DNA from: Lutibacter sp. B2
GTDB taxonomy: Bacteria; Bacillota; Clostridia; Peptostreptococcales; Thermotaleaceae
Length of the DNA: 64,000 nt
Assembly (NCBI GenBank): GCA_015686845.1
Contig: JADPRS010000010.1
Span: 32,713 to 96,712 of the forward strand
Direction: 5' to 3'
Position numbers and translations under genes: made by a program. Position 1 is the first letter of the stretch. Each line of letters opens with the position of its first letter. Below are positions 1 through 8,540 of the stretch, piece after piece. The notes under the pieces are model-generated. The model was not told where the DNA came from, did not search any database, and worked only from the letters and a program-made list of their open reading frames with translations.

Positions 1-828
1 TTCAAAAGCCAGTAACATTGCAATATCCTCACTTGTTCCTGGTGCTGGAAATACAACGCTCTCTAATCCTAACTCTTCTATTCTTTCTAATCCCGGAGCC
101 GTGCCATTAGGATATGCATGTACAACAATTTCATTACATGCTTTTAAACATTCATCAGAAACACTATCCATATCTCCAACAATCATATCTGGATTATACC
201 CAAATTCCATAAGGGCATCTCCACCACCATCAACACCTATAAGTATAGGATTAAATTCTTTTATATAAGATCTTATAGCCTTTAAATCTTCCTTGTAATT
301 TTGTCCTCTAACTACAACTAATGTATGTCTGTTTTTAAACTTGGTCTTTACTGTAGGAATTTTCAAACTACCTAGCATCAAATCTTTTTCTTTTCGTGCA
401 TATTCTAAAGTATTTTCTATGAATTTATCAAGCTCGTTTTGAAAATTTTTATTCGTCTCTTTTAGTTTTATTTTTATTAATTCACTCGTTAATATTTTAC
501 CACTTCCAATGCATTGTCCATCTTTGTAAATAAGATTTTCATTAATTTCTATAAGTTGTCCATCTTCAATGGATTGAAATACATCTTGTCCAACATTATC
601 CAGAATTGGTATACCTGCTTTTTCTAAAATTTCTGGTCCTAAATTAGAATATCTTCCACTAATACTTTCATCTGCATTAATAACTATACTGGGTTTACAT
701 TGCACAAGAGACTTGGCAGATACTTCATCTAAATCCCTGTGATTAATAATAGCTGCCTCGCCTTGTTTTAATCTTTTTACTAAATCTTTCGTTTTTTTAT
801 CCACTCTCACAATTGTATTAATTATCAT
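1..828 (-). CDS. steA: SteA-like protein with thiamin-pyrophosphokinase-like domain, 3' end outside the window
   Basis: An open frame of 276 codons begins at the ATG at 826-828, behind an SD (GGAGGAAAT), and runs off the low end of the window, so the C-terminus is missing. The second half carries a thiamin-pyrophosphokinase-like core (GVDGGGDALMEFGYNPD, then GDMDSVSD). This pattern is known from the SteA family, linked to cell division in Corynebacterium, and in clostridia the gene often lies near spo0A. True thiamin pyrophosphokinase activity is unlikely given the long N-terminal extension. The gene follows proB after a 178-base gap in which I see no clear terminator or promoter. The family assignment is by recognition of the motifs; the role in clostridia is unknown. 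Confidence 0.75.
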   Translation of the reverse strand, partial: MIINTIVRVDKKTKDLVKRLKQGEAAIINHRDLDEVSAKSLVQCKPSIVINADESISGRYSNLGPEILEKAGIPILDNVGQDVFQSIEDGQLIEINENLIYKDGQCIGSGKILTSELIKIKLKETNKNFQNELDKFIENTLEYARKEKDLMLGSLKIPTVKTKFKNRHTLVVVRGQNYKEDLKAIRSYIKEFNPILIGVDGGGDALMEFGYNPDMIVGDMDSVSDECLKACNEIVVHAYPNGTAPGLERIEELGLESVVFPAPGTSEDIAMLLAFE

Positions 829-1006
829 AAATTTCCTCCAAGTGCTTTTATTTTAGTATTACTCTATTAGATAAAATAATACAACTCACACTCAATTCCA
901 TATTATATCATAATTATTGTGGATAATATATAACTATATAATTTTCATATCTTTATGAATAATTTCGACATTTATTTCGAAATATGGTTTTATACATAAA
1001 AAATAA

Positions 1007-1801
1007 CTATTTCTTCGAAAAAAATATTGTAGCCGTTTCTTCACCACTTAATAATTTCAATAAAATATTTTCCTTCTTTCCATTGGTTAAAATCATAGGT
1101 ATTCCATAATTATTTACTGTTCTTGCTGCTTCAATCTTAGTAATAATTCCGCCTGTTCCAAAAGAATTTACCTTTCCTATTTCGATAGAACTAATTAATT
1201 TATCTATATCTGTAACTTCCTTAACTAAAACCGCATCCTTACTCTCTTTAGGATTTTTATCAAATACACCATCTATATCACTAAACATAATAAGCAAATC
1301 AGCATTCCAAAGATTCGCTGTCAAAGCTGCTAATGTATCATTTTCGCCAATCTTTATTTCTTCGACACTAACAGTATCATTTTCATTTACAATAGGAATA
1401 ACACCCTCATCTTCTAATGTGAACAATGTATTTCTAATATTTAATGTTCTATTTGAATCAAATAAATCTTCTCTAGTAAGCAGGATCTGCCCTACATGAA
1501 TATCATATTTTGAAAATGCTTCTCTATAAGCATTCATAAGTTCAACTTGACCAATAGCACATAATGCTTGTTTATAGTGTATATCTTCTTTTCTCATCCA
1601 TTTTCCGATAGTCACAACACCAGCAATTCTCGCACCTGAGGATACAATCAAAATTTGTTTATCTTGATCCATTAAGCATTTTACTTGGTCACTTAATTTT
1701 TGTAAAAATACTTGATTTATAGTTCCATTTTCATTTGCTAAAGTATTACTTCCTATTTTAATTACAATTTTTTTACTTTCATTAATCAATTTTGAAATCA
1801 T
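1007..1801 (-). CDS. proB: Glutamate 5-kinase, short form without PUA domain
   Basis: ProB phosphorylates the gamma-carboxyl of L-glutamate with ATP, the first step of proline synthesis. The 264 residues are one amino-acid-kinase fold: KIGSN at 15-19, the glycine-rich SSGARIAG near 54-61, NENDTVS at about 139-145, FSDIDGVFDKNP near 173-184 and FGTGGIITK near 214-222. The roughly 100-residue C-terminal PUA domain of the E. coli enzyme is absent, as in other short ProB forms. The ATG start has a GAGGGAT ribosome site that overlaps the end of proA, so the two are co-translated. proB lies downstream of proA, the reverse of the usual order. Confidence 0.95.
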   Translation of the reverse strand: MISKLINESKKIVIKIGSNTLANENGTINQVFLQKLSDQVKCLMDQDKQILIVSSGARIAGVVTIGKWMRKEDIHYKQALCAIGQVELMNAYREAFSKYDIHVGQILLTREDLFDSNRTLNIRNTLFTLEDEGVIPIVNENDTVSVEEIKIGENDTLAALTANLWNADLLIMFSDIDGVFDKNPKESKDAVLVKEVTDIDKLISSIEIGKVNSFGTGGIITKIEAARTVNNYGIPMILTNGKKENILLKLLSGEETATIFFSKK

Positions 1802-1810
1802 ATTATCCCT

Positions 1811-3052
1811 CTATTCTCTTATTTGTCCATTTCCAATAATTTTATATTTCATACTAACTAATTCGTCTAATCCAATGGGTCCACGTGCATGAATCTTTTG
1901 CGTACTTATGCCCATTTCTGCTCCAAATCCAAATTGGCTTCCATCTGTAAATCGTGTCGAAGCATTTACATATACTGCTGCTGCATCTACTTTTCTTGTA
2001 AATAAATTTGCATTATGTAGGCTTTCTGTAAGTATTGCCTCCGAATGCTTTGTACCATATTTGTAAATATGGCTAATTGCTTCATCCATATTCTCTACAA
2101 TTTTTATAGCTACTATATAATCCAAATATTCTTCAGCCCAATCAGCATTGGTAGCTTCTTTTATAGGTATTATACTTTGTGTTTTTTCACATCCTCTCAT
2201 CTCAACACGATTATGTAGACAATCGTATAACTTAGGTAATACATTTTTCGCTATATTTTTATGTATCAATACTGTTTCACAAGCATTGCAAACGCCTGGC
2301 CGTTGTGCTTTTGCATTCTCTATAATATCTATAGATTTTTGTACATCTGCACTATCATCCACAAATATATGACAATTTCCCACACCTGTTTCTATGGTAG
2401 GAACAGTTGCATTCTTAACAACAAATTGAATAAGTTCAGCCCCTCCCCTTGGTATGATTAAATCTATGTACTCATTCATTGTTAGCATTTCATGTATAAC
2501 TGACCTATCAGTAGTATCTACAAAAGCAATAACATCTTCAGAAATATCACTTTCTTTTAATCCTTCCTTAATGACATTAACTAAAGCTCTATTTGAATTT
2601 ATAGCAGACGACCCGCCTCTTAGTAAAATTCCATTTCCACTTTTTAATGCAAGTGAGAAAGCATCTACCGTTACATTCGGTCTTGATTCATAGATAATCC
2701 CTATAACCCCTAGCGGTACACTCATTTTGCTTATAGTTAAACCATTTTCTAATGTCCATACATTATTACTTTTCCATATGGGATCTTTTAGTTTAATAAT
2801 TGTTTCGATTCCTTTTACCATATCATCAATTCTTTCTTCATTTAAACGCAATCTATCTATCAAACTCTCTTTCATATTATTTCTCTTAGCTTCTTCTATA
2901 TCCTTTTTATTTGCATTTAATATCATTTTTTTATTTATGTTTAAACTATTAGCCACTTTTTTCAAAGCATCATTTTTACATTTTGTCTCTACAATAGCTA
3001 ATGTATTAGCGGCTTCACTTAACTTTTTACACATTTCTTTCATAGTTATCAT
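1811..3052 (-). CDS. proA: Glutamate-5-semialdehyde dehydrogenase (gamma-glutamyl phosphate reductase)
   Basis: ProA reduces gamma-glutamyl phosphate to glutamate semialdehyde with NADPH, the second step of proline synthesis. It has the aldehyde-dehydrogenase fold with IIYESRPNVT near 119-128 and the catalytic Cys255 in RPGVCNACE. A GTG nine bases upstream (3059-3061) is part of the AGGAGTG ribosome site itself, so I take the ATG at 3050-3052, eight bases after AGGAG, giving 413 residues, a normal length. It is the first gene of a proA-proB pair, with a candidate extended -10 promoter at 3097-3105. Confidence 0.95.
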   Translation of the reverse strand: MITMKEMCKKLSEAANTLAIVETKCKNDALKKVANSLNINKKMILNANKKDIEEAKRNNMKESLIDRLRLNEERIDDMVKGIETIIKLKDPIWKSNNVWTLENGLTISKMSVPLGVIGIIYESRPNVTVDAFSLALKSGNGILLRGGSSAINSNRALVNVIKEGLKESDISEDVIAFVDTTDRSVIHEMLTMNEYIDLIIPRGGAELIQFVVKNATVPTIETGVGNCHIFVDDSADVQKSIDIIENAKAQRPGVCNACETVLIHKNIAKNVLPKLYDCLHNRVEMRGCEKTQSIIPIKEATNADWAEEYLDYIVAIKIVENMDEAISHIYKYGTKHSEAILTESLHNANLFTRKVDAAAVYVNASTRFTDGSQFGFGAEMGISTQKIHARGPIGLDELVSMKYKIIGNGQIRE

Positions 3053-3096
3053 TATATTCACTCCTTTTATAATTTTTACTTTCGTATTAATTTAAT

Positions 3097-3105
3097 ATTA
3101 TAGCA
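3097..3105 (-). promoter_or_regulatory. Candidate extended -10 promoter for proAB
   Basis: On the minus strand the sequence reads TGCTATAAT: a perfect -10 hexamer (3097-3102) preceded by the TG of an extended -10 (3104-3105). No good -35 is visible 17 bases upstream, which extended -10 promoters tolerate. It lies between the recA terminator and proA. Confidence 0.5.
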
Positions 3106-3145
3106 CAATCACTTGCATTTTATTTTATTTTTAAGTTATTATTTA

Positions 3146-3177
3146 AAATAAAATCACTCATTTGAGTGATTTTATTT
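3146..3177 (-). terminator. Intrinsic terminator of recA
   Basis: Perfect inverted repeat with 15-bp arms (3146-3160 and 3163-3177) and a 2-base apex; the core is AAATCACTCA/TGAGTGATTT. It overlaps the recA stop codon at 3176-3178, and a T-rich stretch follows on the minus strand. Confidence 0.85.
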
Positions 3178-4195
3178 ATTCATTGCTAGATGTAATTATT
3201 TCTTCTGCCATAGGCAAATTATGCTTTTCTCTAACTAGATTTTCAATTTCTACACAGATTTCCGGATTATCTATTAAAAATTTCTTAGAATTTTCTCTTC
3301 CTTGCCCTAATTTTTGTTCTTTATAACTATACCAAGAACCTGCTTTGTTAACAATATCCTCTTGAACACCACAATCTAAGATTCCACCTTCACGTGAAAT
3401 ACCCAGTCCGTACATAATATCAAATTCAGCTTTCTTAAAAGGAGGTGCTACTTTATTTTTTACTACTCTTACTCTGGTTCTATTACCAACTATATTTTCA
3501 CCTTGCTTAAGACTTTCAATTCTACGAACATCTAATCTTACTGATGCATAAAATTTAAGTGCTCTCCCTCCAGTGGTTGTTTCTGGATTTCCAAACATAA
3601 CCCCTACCTTTTCTCTTAATTGATTAATGAAAATAGTAGATGTGTTTGACTTACTTATTACGCCAGCTAATTTTCTTAAAGCTTGGGACATAAGCCTAGC
3701 TTGCAAACCCATATGACTATCTCCCATATCTCCTTGTATCTCAGCTTTAGGCACAAGTGCAGCCACTGAATCTATTACAACTACATCAATAGCTCCACTT
3801 CTAACAAGTGCTTCACATATTTCTAATCCTTGTTCTCCTGTATCTGGTTGCGATATCACTAACTCATCTATATTTACGCCTAAAGCTTTTGCATATACTG
3901 GATCTAATGCATGCTCTGCATCAATAAAAGCTGCTGTTCCTCCATTTTTTTGTGCCTCTGCTACTATATGTAATGCTACAGTAGTTTTCCCTGAAGATTC
4001 TGGTCCAAAGATTTCTATAATTCTTCCTTTTGGTACACCACCTATTCCAATTGCAATATCTAATTCTAAAGAACCAGTAGAAATAGCCTCAAGATTCAAA
4101 GAAGCATTTTCCCCAAGTTTCATAATAGAACCTTTTCCAAATTGTTTTTCAATTTGACTCATAGCCATTTCTAATGCTTTTTTCTTTTCATCCAT
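3176..4195 (-). CDS. recA: Recombinase A
   Basis: RecA coats single-stranded DNA, performs homologous pairing and strand exchange, and activates LexA self-cleavage. At 339 residues it is close to the family norm. The Walker A GPESSGKT is at residues 64-71; the Walker B region [18 protein letters not shown] and loop L2 ([25 protein letters not shown], discontinuous here) are intact. It has its own promoter and a LexA box (4240-4288), so it is SOS-regulated independently of cinA upstream. The leader has a hairpin (4201-4218) immediately before the start codon, and the ribosome site (GGTG) partly lies in it. Confidence 0.98.
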   Translation of the reverse strand: MDEKKKALEMAMSQIEKQFGKGSIMKLGENASLNLEAISTGSLELDIAIGIGGVPKGRIIEIFGPESSGKTTVALHIVAEAQKNGGTAAFIDAEHALDPVYAKALGVNIDELVISQPDTGEQGLEICEALVRSGAIDVVVIDSVAALVPKAEIQGDMGDSHMGLQARLMSQALRKLAGVISKSNTSTIFINQLREKVGVMFGNPETTTGGRALKFYASVRLDVRRIESLKQGENIVGNRTRVRVVKNKVAPPFKKAEFDIMYGLGISREGGILDCGVQEDIVNKAGSWYSYKEQKLGQGRENSKKFLIDNPEICVEIENLVREKHNLPMAEEIITSSNE

Positions 4196-4200
4196 ATTTC

Positions 4201-4218
4201 ACCAGGATCACTCCTGGT
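4201..4218 (-). promoter_or_regulatory. Hairpin in the recA ribosome-binding region
   Basis: ACCAGGA/TCCTGGT forms a 7-bp stem with a 4-base loop ending five bases before the recA ATG. On the mRNA the 5' arm and loop contain AGGAG, and the 3' arm contains the GG of the proximal GGTG ribosome site. Folding would hide the translation start. Whether it regulates is inference. Confidence 0.5.
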
Positions 4219-4239
4219 TTCACCACCTTTTTTCGTTTT

Positions 4240-4253
4240 CGAACTTATGTTCT
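4240..4253 (-). promoter_or_regulatory. LexA (SOS) box of recA
   Basis: CGAACTTATGTTCT contains the inverted GAAC-N4-GTTC core (4241-4252) of the Gram-positive LexA/DinR operator. It lies just downstream of the -10 hexamer at about the transcription start, where repressor binding would block RNA polymerase. Confidence 0.88.
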
Positions 4254-4259
4254 GTATTT

Positions 4260-4288
4260 ATTATAATTTATTTCTGTGGTTTGGTCAA
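4260..4288 (-). promoter_or_regulatory. Sigma-A type promoter of recA
   Basis: On the minus strand, -35 TTGACC (4283-4288), an exact 17-base spacer, and -10 TATAAT (4260-4265). It is among the best housekeeping promoters in the window and directly abuts the LexA box. Confidence 0.85.
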
Positions 4289-4297
4289 TACAATTCA

Positions 4298-5527
4298 TTA
4301 TTTTAAAATATTTCTAATCATGTTTAAAGCTAATAACATGGTATACCTTCTAACTCTATTTCTATCTCCAAAAATATGATATTCATTGCATACTATTTCA
4401 TTATTATAAGCCATTGAAATATAGACTAACCCAATAGGCTTCTCTTCACTGCCTCCACCAGGTCCCGCAATGCCTGTCACTGCTAAACATATATCACTAC
4501 CCGTTTTATTTTTAAGACCTAAAGCCATTTCTTTTGCCGTTTGTTCACTAACTGCACCATATTTCTTTAATGTTTCATCTTTTACGCCTAACTCATCCAT
4601 CTTTGCAGCATTACTATAAGTAACAATTCCTCTGTCTAAACACTGTGATATTCCTGGTATTTCTGTAAATGTAGATGCAATAAGTCCGCCTGTGCATGAC
4701 TCTGCAAAAGAAATCGTTTTATTATTTTGTAATAACTTATTTGCAACTACTTCAACTAATTCTTCATCGTCTTTACTATATATAAATTCTTTAAGTCTAT
4801 CTTCAATCTTAGCTATCATTGAATCTACTAATTGATCTGCTTCCTCTAAACTTGATGCTTTAGCCGTTACTCTTATACTTACTTCACCTTCTTTTGCATA
4901 AGTAGCAATTGTAGGATTTGTTTGCGATGATATTAAATCAAGTAAATCCGTCTCTACTCTAGATTCTCCTATTCCAAAGAGCCTTATAACTTTAGAATGT
5001 ATACTATGTTTCGATTTTTTGTGTAAATATTCTTTTACATAATGATCAAACATCATCTTCATTTCTTTAGGTGGTCCTGGAAAAGATATAACGATTTTTT
5101 CATTTTCTTCAATAATAAATCCTGGAGCGGTTCCACAATCATTTGGTACTACCTTACTACCCTCTGGTAAATATACTTGTTTTAAATTATTTTCACACAT
5201 TTTTGTATGTACTTTATCGAAAAAATCTGATAGCTTTCTATAAGAATCCTCATGACGAACTAATTTCTTGTCCATTGCTTTTGCAATGGTTTCTTTTGTT
5301 AAGTCATCCTGCGTTGGCCCAAGTCCCCCTGTCGTAATAATTAAATCGGTCTTAGATAATGCTACATCTAATATTTCTTTTAGCCTATTTTCATTATCTC
5401 CTACTGTGTAATGATAATATACATTTAATCCTAATTCATTTAATTTTTTAGACAAATATACAGTATTTGTATTTATAATCTGTCCAAACAAAAGTTCTGT
5501 CCCAATACTTATAATAGAACAATTCAT
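4298..5527 (-). CDS. cinA: CinA: competence/damage-inducible protein, NMN amidohydrolase-type
   Basis: Two-domain CinA of 409 residues. The N-terminal MoaB/MogA-like domain (COG1058; GTELLFGQIINTNT and TTGGLGPTQDD visible) is fused to a C-terminal nicotinamide-nucleotide amidase domain of the PncC type (SFAESCTGGLIAS, then VTGIAGPGGGSEEKP). PncC-type enzymes recycle pyridine nucleotides by deamidating NMN. The start follows a GGGGGAAAG site. cinA directly precedes recA, an arrangement conserved in Firmicutes, but recA has its own SOS promoter here. A TGCTATACT extended -10 lies upstream. Confidence 0.95.
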   Translation of the reverse strand: MNCSIISIGTELLFGQIINTNTVYLSKKLNELGLNVYYHYTVGDNENRLKEILDVALSKTDLIITTGGLGPTQDDLTKETIAKAMDKKLVRHEDSYRKLSDFFDKVHTKMCENNLKQVYLPEGSKVVPNDCGTAPGFIIEENEKIVISFPGPPKEMKMMFDHYVKEYLHKKSKHSIHSKVIRLFGIGESRVETDLLDLISSQTNPTIATYAKEGEVSIRVTAKASSLEEADQLVDSMIAKIEDRLKEFIYSKDDEELVEVVANKLLQNNKTISFAESCTGGLIASTFTEIPGISQCLDRGIVTYSNAAKMDELGVKDETLKKYGAVSEQTAKEMALGLKNKTGSDICLAVTGIAGPGGGSEEKPIGLVYISMAYNNEIVCNEYHIFGDRNRVRRYTMLLALNMIRNILK

Positions 5528-5573
5528 AATCTTTCCCCCTTATATTAAAATATGAATTTGTGCTAATCCCTTA

Positions 5574-5582
5574 AGTATAGCA
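5574..5582 (-). promoter_or_regulatory. Candidate extended -10 promoter of cinA
   Basis: TGCTATACT on the minus strand (-10 TATACT at 5574-5579, TG at 5581-5582), directly downstream of the pgsA terminator. No convincing -35. It has the same TGCTATA form as the proA and rimP candidates. Confidence 0.4.
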
Positions 5583-5583
5583 A

Positions 5584-5616
5584 AACAATAAAAGCAGCTA
5601 TGCTGCTTTTATTGTT
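5584..5616 (-). terminator. Intrinsic terminator of the ftsK-mnmH-rimO-pgsA unit
   Basis: Perfect 15-bp arms (5584-5598 and 5602-5616) with a 3-base loop; the core AAAAGCAGC/GCTGCTTTT is followed by a T-containing run. The hairpin covers the last codons of pgsA. Confidence 0.85.
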
Positions 5617-6148
5617 GTTTGAAAACATGTCTATTTAAATATAAATAATCCACACCTGATACAATGGTAAGAATTACTGCCACCCACAAAGCAATTGTAC
5701 TAAAAGGAAAATTAATTAAACTAAATGGATAATTGTTAAGTAATATAGCGATGATTGCAACTATTTGTGCAATGGTTTTTAATTTTCCATATAAGCTTGC
5801 TGCAATTACGATTCCTTCTGACGCTGCAACTGCTCTTAAAATAGTAATGGTATATTCTCTAGATATAATTAAAACGACGATCCATGCTGGTAATTTATGC
5901 ATTTGTACAAGGCAAACTAAAGCAGCCGTTACTAGCAGTTTATCCGCAAGGGGATCCATGAATTTTCCAAATTTTGTAACTTGATTTCTACTTCTAGCAA
6001 TATATCCATCAAGGGTATCAGTTATAGCAGCTGCAGTAAAAATAGCAGCTGCTATATACATCCCATAGGGTATTTTATTTAATAACGCAATCATAAAAAT
6101 AGGTACTAAAAAAATTCTACCGATTGTCAATTTATTAGCAAGATTCAC
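5609..6148 (-). CDS. pgsA: CDP-diacylglycerol-glycerol-3-phosphate 3-phosphatidyltransferase
   Basis: This integral membrane enzyme condenses CDP-diacylglycerol with glycerol 3-phosphate, committing to phosphatidylglycerol. The CDP-alcohol phosphotransferase signature D-x2-D-G-x2-A-R-x8-G-x3-D-x3-D is complete at residues 44-69. Several hydrophobic segments span the remaining sequence, and 179 residues is typical. The start is GTG (6146-6148), inside the last codons of rimO, giving a 14-base overlap; a GGAGAG ribosome site lies seven bases upstream. Adjacent rimO-pgsA genes recur in Firmicutes. Confidence 0.95.
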   Translation of the reverse strand: MNLANKLTIGRIFLVPIFMIALLNKIPYGMYIAAAIFTAAAITDTLDGYIARSRNQVTKFGKFMDPLADKLLVTAALVCLVQMHKLPAWIVVLIISREYTITILRAVAASEGIVIAASLYGKLKTIAQIVAIIAILLNNYPFSLINFPFSTIALWVAVILTIVSGVDYLYLNRHVFKQQ

Positions 6149-7472
6149 CTAGCATCTCTCCTATTAAATCATATTCTAAAATATCCGTTATCTTTACTTT
6201 TACAAATTCTCCAATCCCTATTTTCTTTGATGTATGTACATAAACAACACCATCAATCTCTGGAGAATCATAAGTAGTTCTACCAATATAAACAAAATCT
6301 TCTAATTCTTCCTCTATAAGTATATCATAAATTTTTCCTGTTTTCTGCTTGTTTTTTTCAAAAGAAATATCTTTTTGCATAATCATAATTTCATCTTGTC
6401 TCTTGATCTTAACTTCTTCATCAATTTGATTAGGAAGTTTTTCTGCTGGCGTATCTTCTTCTTTTGAATAAGCAAACACCCCTAGCCTATCAAATTTAAT
6501 ATCTTTAACAAAATCTTTTAACTCCTCAAATTGTTCCTCTGTTTCTCCTGGAAAACCTACAATTAAAGAAGTTCTCAAATGAATTTCAGGCATCTTGTTT
6601 CTCATTTTCTCTATTACAGAAATGATATGTTCCTTCGTAGTTTTTCTATTCATACGTTTTAAAATTCCATTATTACAATGTTGAATTGGCATATCTAAAT
6701 ACTTACAAATCTTTTCTTCACTTGCCATAGTATCAATAAGCTCATCTGTAATTTTATCTGGATAACAATATAATAATCTAATCCACTTTATTCCCTCAAT
6801 TTTACAAAGTTCTTTTAATAATTCTGGTAATTTATATTCATTATATAGATCAATCCCATATCTTGTTGTATCTTGTGCAATGATAATAATTTCTTTTATT
6901 CCTTTGTTTGCCATGTCTTTTGCTTCATTAATGATCTTTTCCATCTTTCTACTGCGGTATTTTCCCCTTAACTTAGGTATAATACAATACGTACAATGAT
7001 TATCACAGCCTTCTGCAATTTTAAGATATGACATATAGGATGGTGTACTTAATATTCTAGGCAAATCTTCTTCAATTTCTGCATCGATATCTCCAAACTT
7101 ACTCACTTTTTTCCCCTCTAAATTATCTTTAACGATAGAGATAATTTCGGGGAAATTACCTGTGCCTACAATTGTATCTACTTCAGGTAATGCCTCTAAC
7201 AACTCTTCATTATACCTTTCTGCTAAACAACCTGTAACTACTAACAATTTACACTCACCATCAATTTTATATTTCCCTAATTCTATAATCGTATCAATGG
7301 ACTCTTGTTTAGCAGATTCAATAAATCCACATGTATTTACAATAATAATTTCTGCATCTTCTTTTTCTAATGTTAACTGAAATTTATTTTTTTCTAATAA
7401 TCCCCTCATAATTTCAGCATCAACTAAATTTTTTGAACATCCTAATGATTCTATAAATACTTTTAATTCCAT
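6135..7472 (-). CDS. rimO: Ribosomal protein S12 methylthiotransferase RimO
   Basis: Radical-SAM enzyme that adds a methylthio group to the conserved aspartate of ribosomal protein S12. The N-terminal UPF0004 domain supplies cluster cysteines (first in ESLGCSKN, Cys12); the radical SAM motif CDNHCTYC has Cys156, Cys160 and Cys163; a C-terminal TRAM domain follows (EFVKVKITDILEYDLIGE). A TTG at 7491-7493 would make an eight-codon-longer frame but precedes the AGGGAG ribosome site, so the ATG at 7470-7472 is preferred, giving 445 residues. The SLGC(S/P)KN start and DLIGE end favour RimO over MiaB or MtaB. Confidence 0.93.
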   Translation of the reverse strand: MELKVFIESLGCSKNLVDAEIMRGLLEKNKFQLTLEKEDAEIIIVNTCGFIESAKQESIDTIIELGKYKIDGECKLLVVTGCLAERYNEELLEALPEVDTIVGTGNFPEIISIVKDNLEGKKVSKFGDIDAEIEEDLPRILSTPSYMSYLKIAEGCDNHCTYCIIPKLRGKYRSRKMEKIINEAKDMANKGIKEIIIIAQDTTRYGIDLYNEYKLPELLKELCKIEGIKWIRLLYCYPDKITDELIDTMASEEKICKYLDMPIQHCNNGILKRMNRKTTKEHIISVIEKMRNKMPEIHLRTSLIVGFPGETEEQFEELKDFVKDIKFDRLGVFAYSKEEDTPAEKLPNQIDEEVKIKRQDEIMIMQKDISFEKNKQKTGKIYDILIEEELEDFVYIGRTTYDSPEIDGVVYVHTSKKIGIGEFVKVKITDILEYDLIGEMLGESC

Positions 7473-7493
7473 TAACAATCTTTCTCCCTTCAA

Positions 7494-8540
7494 TTATTGC
7501 TGTATATTATCTAAAAATACAACCATATTCATTACAGCTTCATCCATACATTCATAATTAACGATTAAATCATATGGTTCATATTTACTAATAGAATGTT
7601 TATATAATGGATCATAATACTTATTAATTAAATACTCTACTACATATCTATACTCTTTATGATCTATCTTTTCCAATAATAAATCCACTTCTTTATGTCC
7701 TAACCTTTTTCTTAAATGGTTAATGGATTCTTTTATTTTTGAAATTTGATTTAGTTCTTCTTTTATATAATCTTTCAAAATAATGTCTACTCTCTTTTGT
7801 ATTGTAGTATTTGTTAAAATATGATATCCACTCAAGATTTTTTCATAAACTTCATTTGGAATTTGAACATGTCCTACCCTTTTACTTTCACTTTCTACAA
7901 AAATATACTTTTCTTTACTATCATATAAAGAATGAAATATATATGTCTCAAACATTTTCTGTGAAGGTGTTATTCCATTAAATACAATGTTTCCAAATAC
8001 AGAGCCACTATTATTTGCAATCTCCTCAAGATTTAATATAGATTTTCCAGCATCCTTTAATTTTTCAAGAATATGCGTTTTGCCTACACCTGTCAATCCA
8101 TGAATCATAATAAATTTATAATCATCCATACAGTTTTTAAAGAAATTCATTGTATAGCTTCTATATGATTTATATCCATCTTCTAATTTATAAACATTTT
8201 CAACTTTTAACATGTTTATAATAGTACATAAAGAACTACTTCTCATACCACCTCTCCAGCAAAAAATCACTATTTCATCATATATGCTAGCATATTCTTT
8301 AATCTTTTCATATATTTTTGCTAATTTACTAGAAGCATATTTTAATCCTTCTGTAGTAGCTTTATCAACACTTTCTTTTTTATAGATGGTTCCTACTAAG
8401 GCTCTTTCCTCATCATCTAATATAGGAATATTAATTGCTCCTTTAATGGTTCCATCCTCAAATTCAGATTGTGATCTTACATCTATAAAAAGTACCTTTT
8501 CTTTATTTAATGCCTGCTCAATTGTCATTACTTTCATCAT
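7494..8540 (-). CDS. mnmH: tRNA 2-selenouridine synthase MnmH (SelU)
   Basis: MnmH replaces sulfur by selenium at the wobble 2-thiouridine of certain tRNAs, via a geranylated intermediate, using selenophosphate. An N-terminal rhodanese domain carries the active-site Cys94 in FCWRGGMRS, and a P-loop (GLTGVGKT, residues 148-155) begins the C-terminal domain. The 348 residues match the family. It starts directly after the ftsK stop behind GAAGGGA. Its presence predicts a selenophosphate synthase (selD) elsewhere. It could be mistaken for a plain rhodanese sulfurtransferase, but the fused P-loop domain is diagnostic. Confidence 0.93.
   Translation of the reverse strand: MMKVMTIEQALNKEKVLFIDVRSQSEFEDGTIKGAINIPILDDEERALVGTIYKKESVDKATTEGLKYASSKLAKIYEKIKEYASIYDEIVIFCWRGGMRSSSLCTIINMLKVENVYKLEDGYKSYRSYTMNFFKNCMDDYKFIMIHGLTGVGKTHILEKLKDAGKSILNLEEIANNSGSVFGNIVFNGITPSQKMFETYIFHSLYDSKEKYIFVESESKRVGHVQIPNEVYEKILSGYHILTNTTIQKRVDIILKDYIKEELNQISKIKESINHLRKRLGHKEVDLLLEKIDHKEYRYVVEYLINKYYDPLYKHSISKYEPYDLIVNYECMDEAVMNMVVFLDNIQQ

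Noticed and set aside
973..984. TATTTCGAAATA palindrome in the steA-proB gap as an operator or terminator
   Set aside because: Only 12 bases long, AT-rich and without a T run or matching copies; chance is sufficient.
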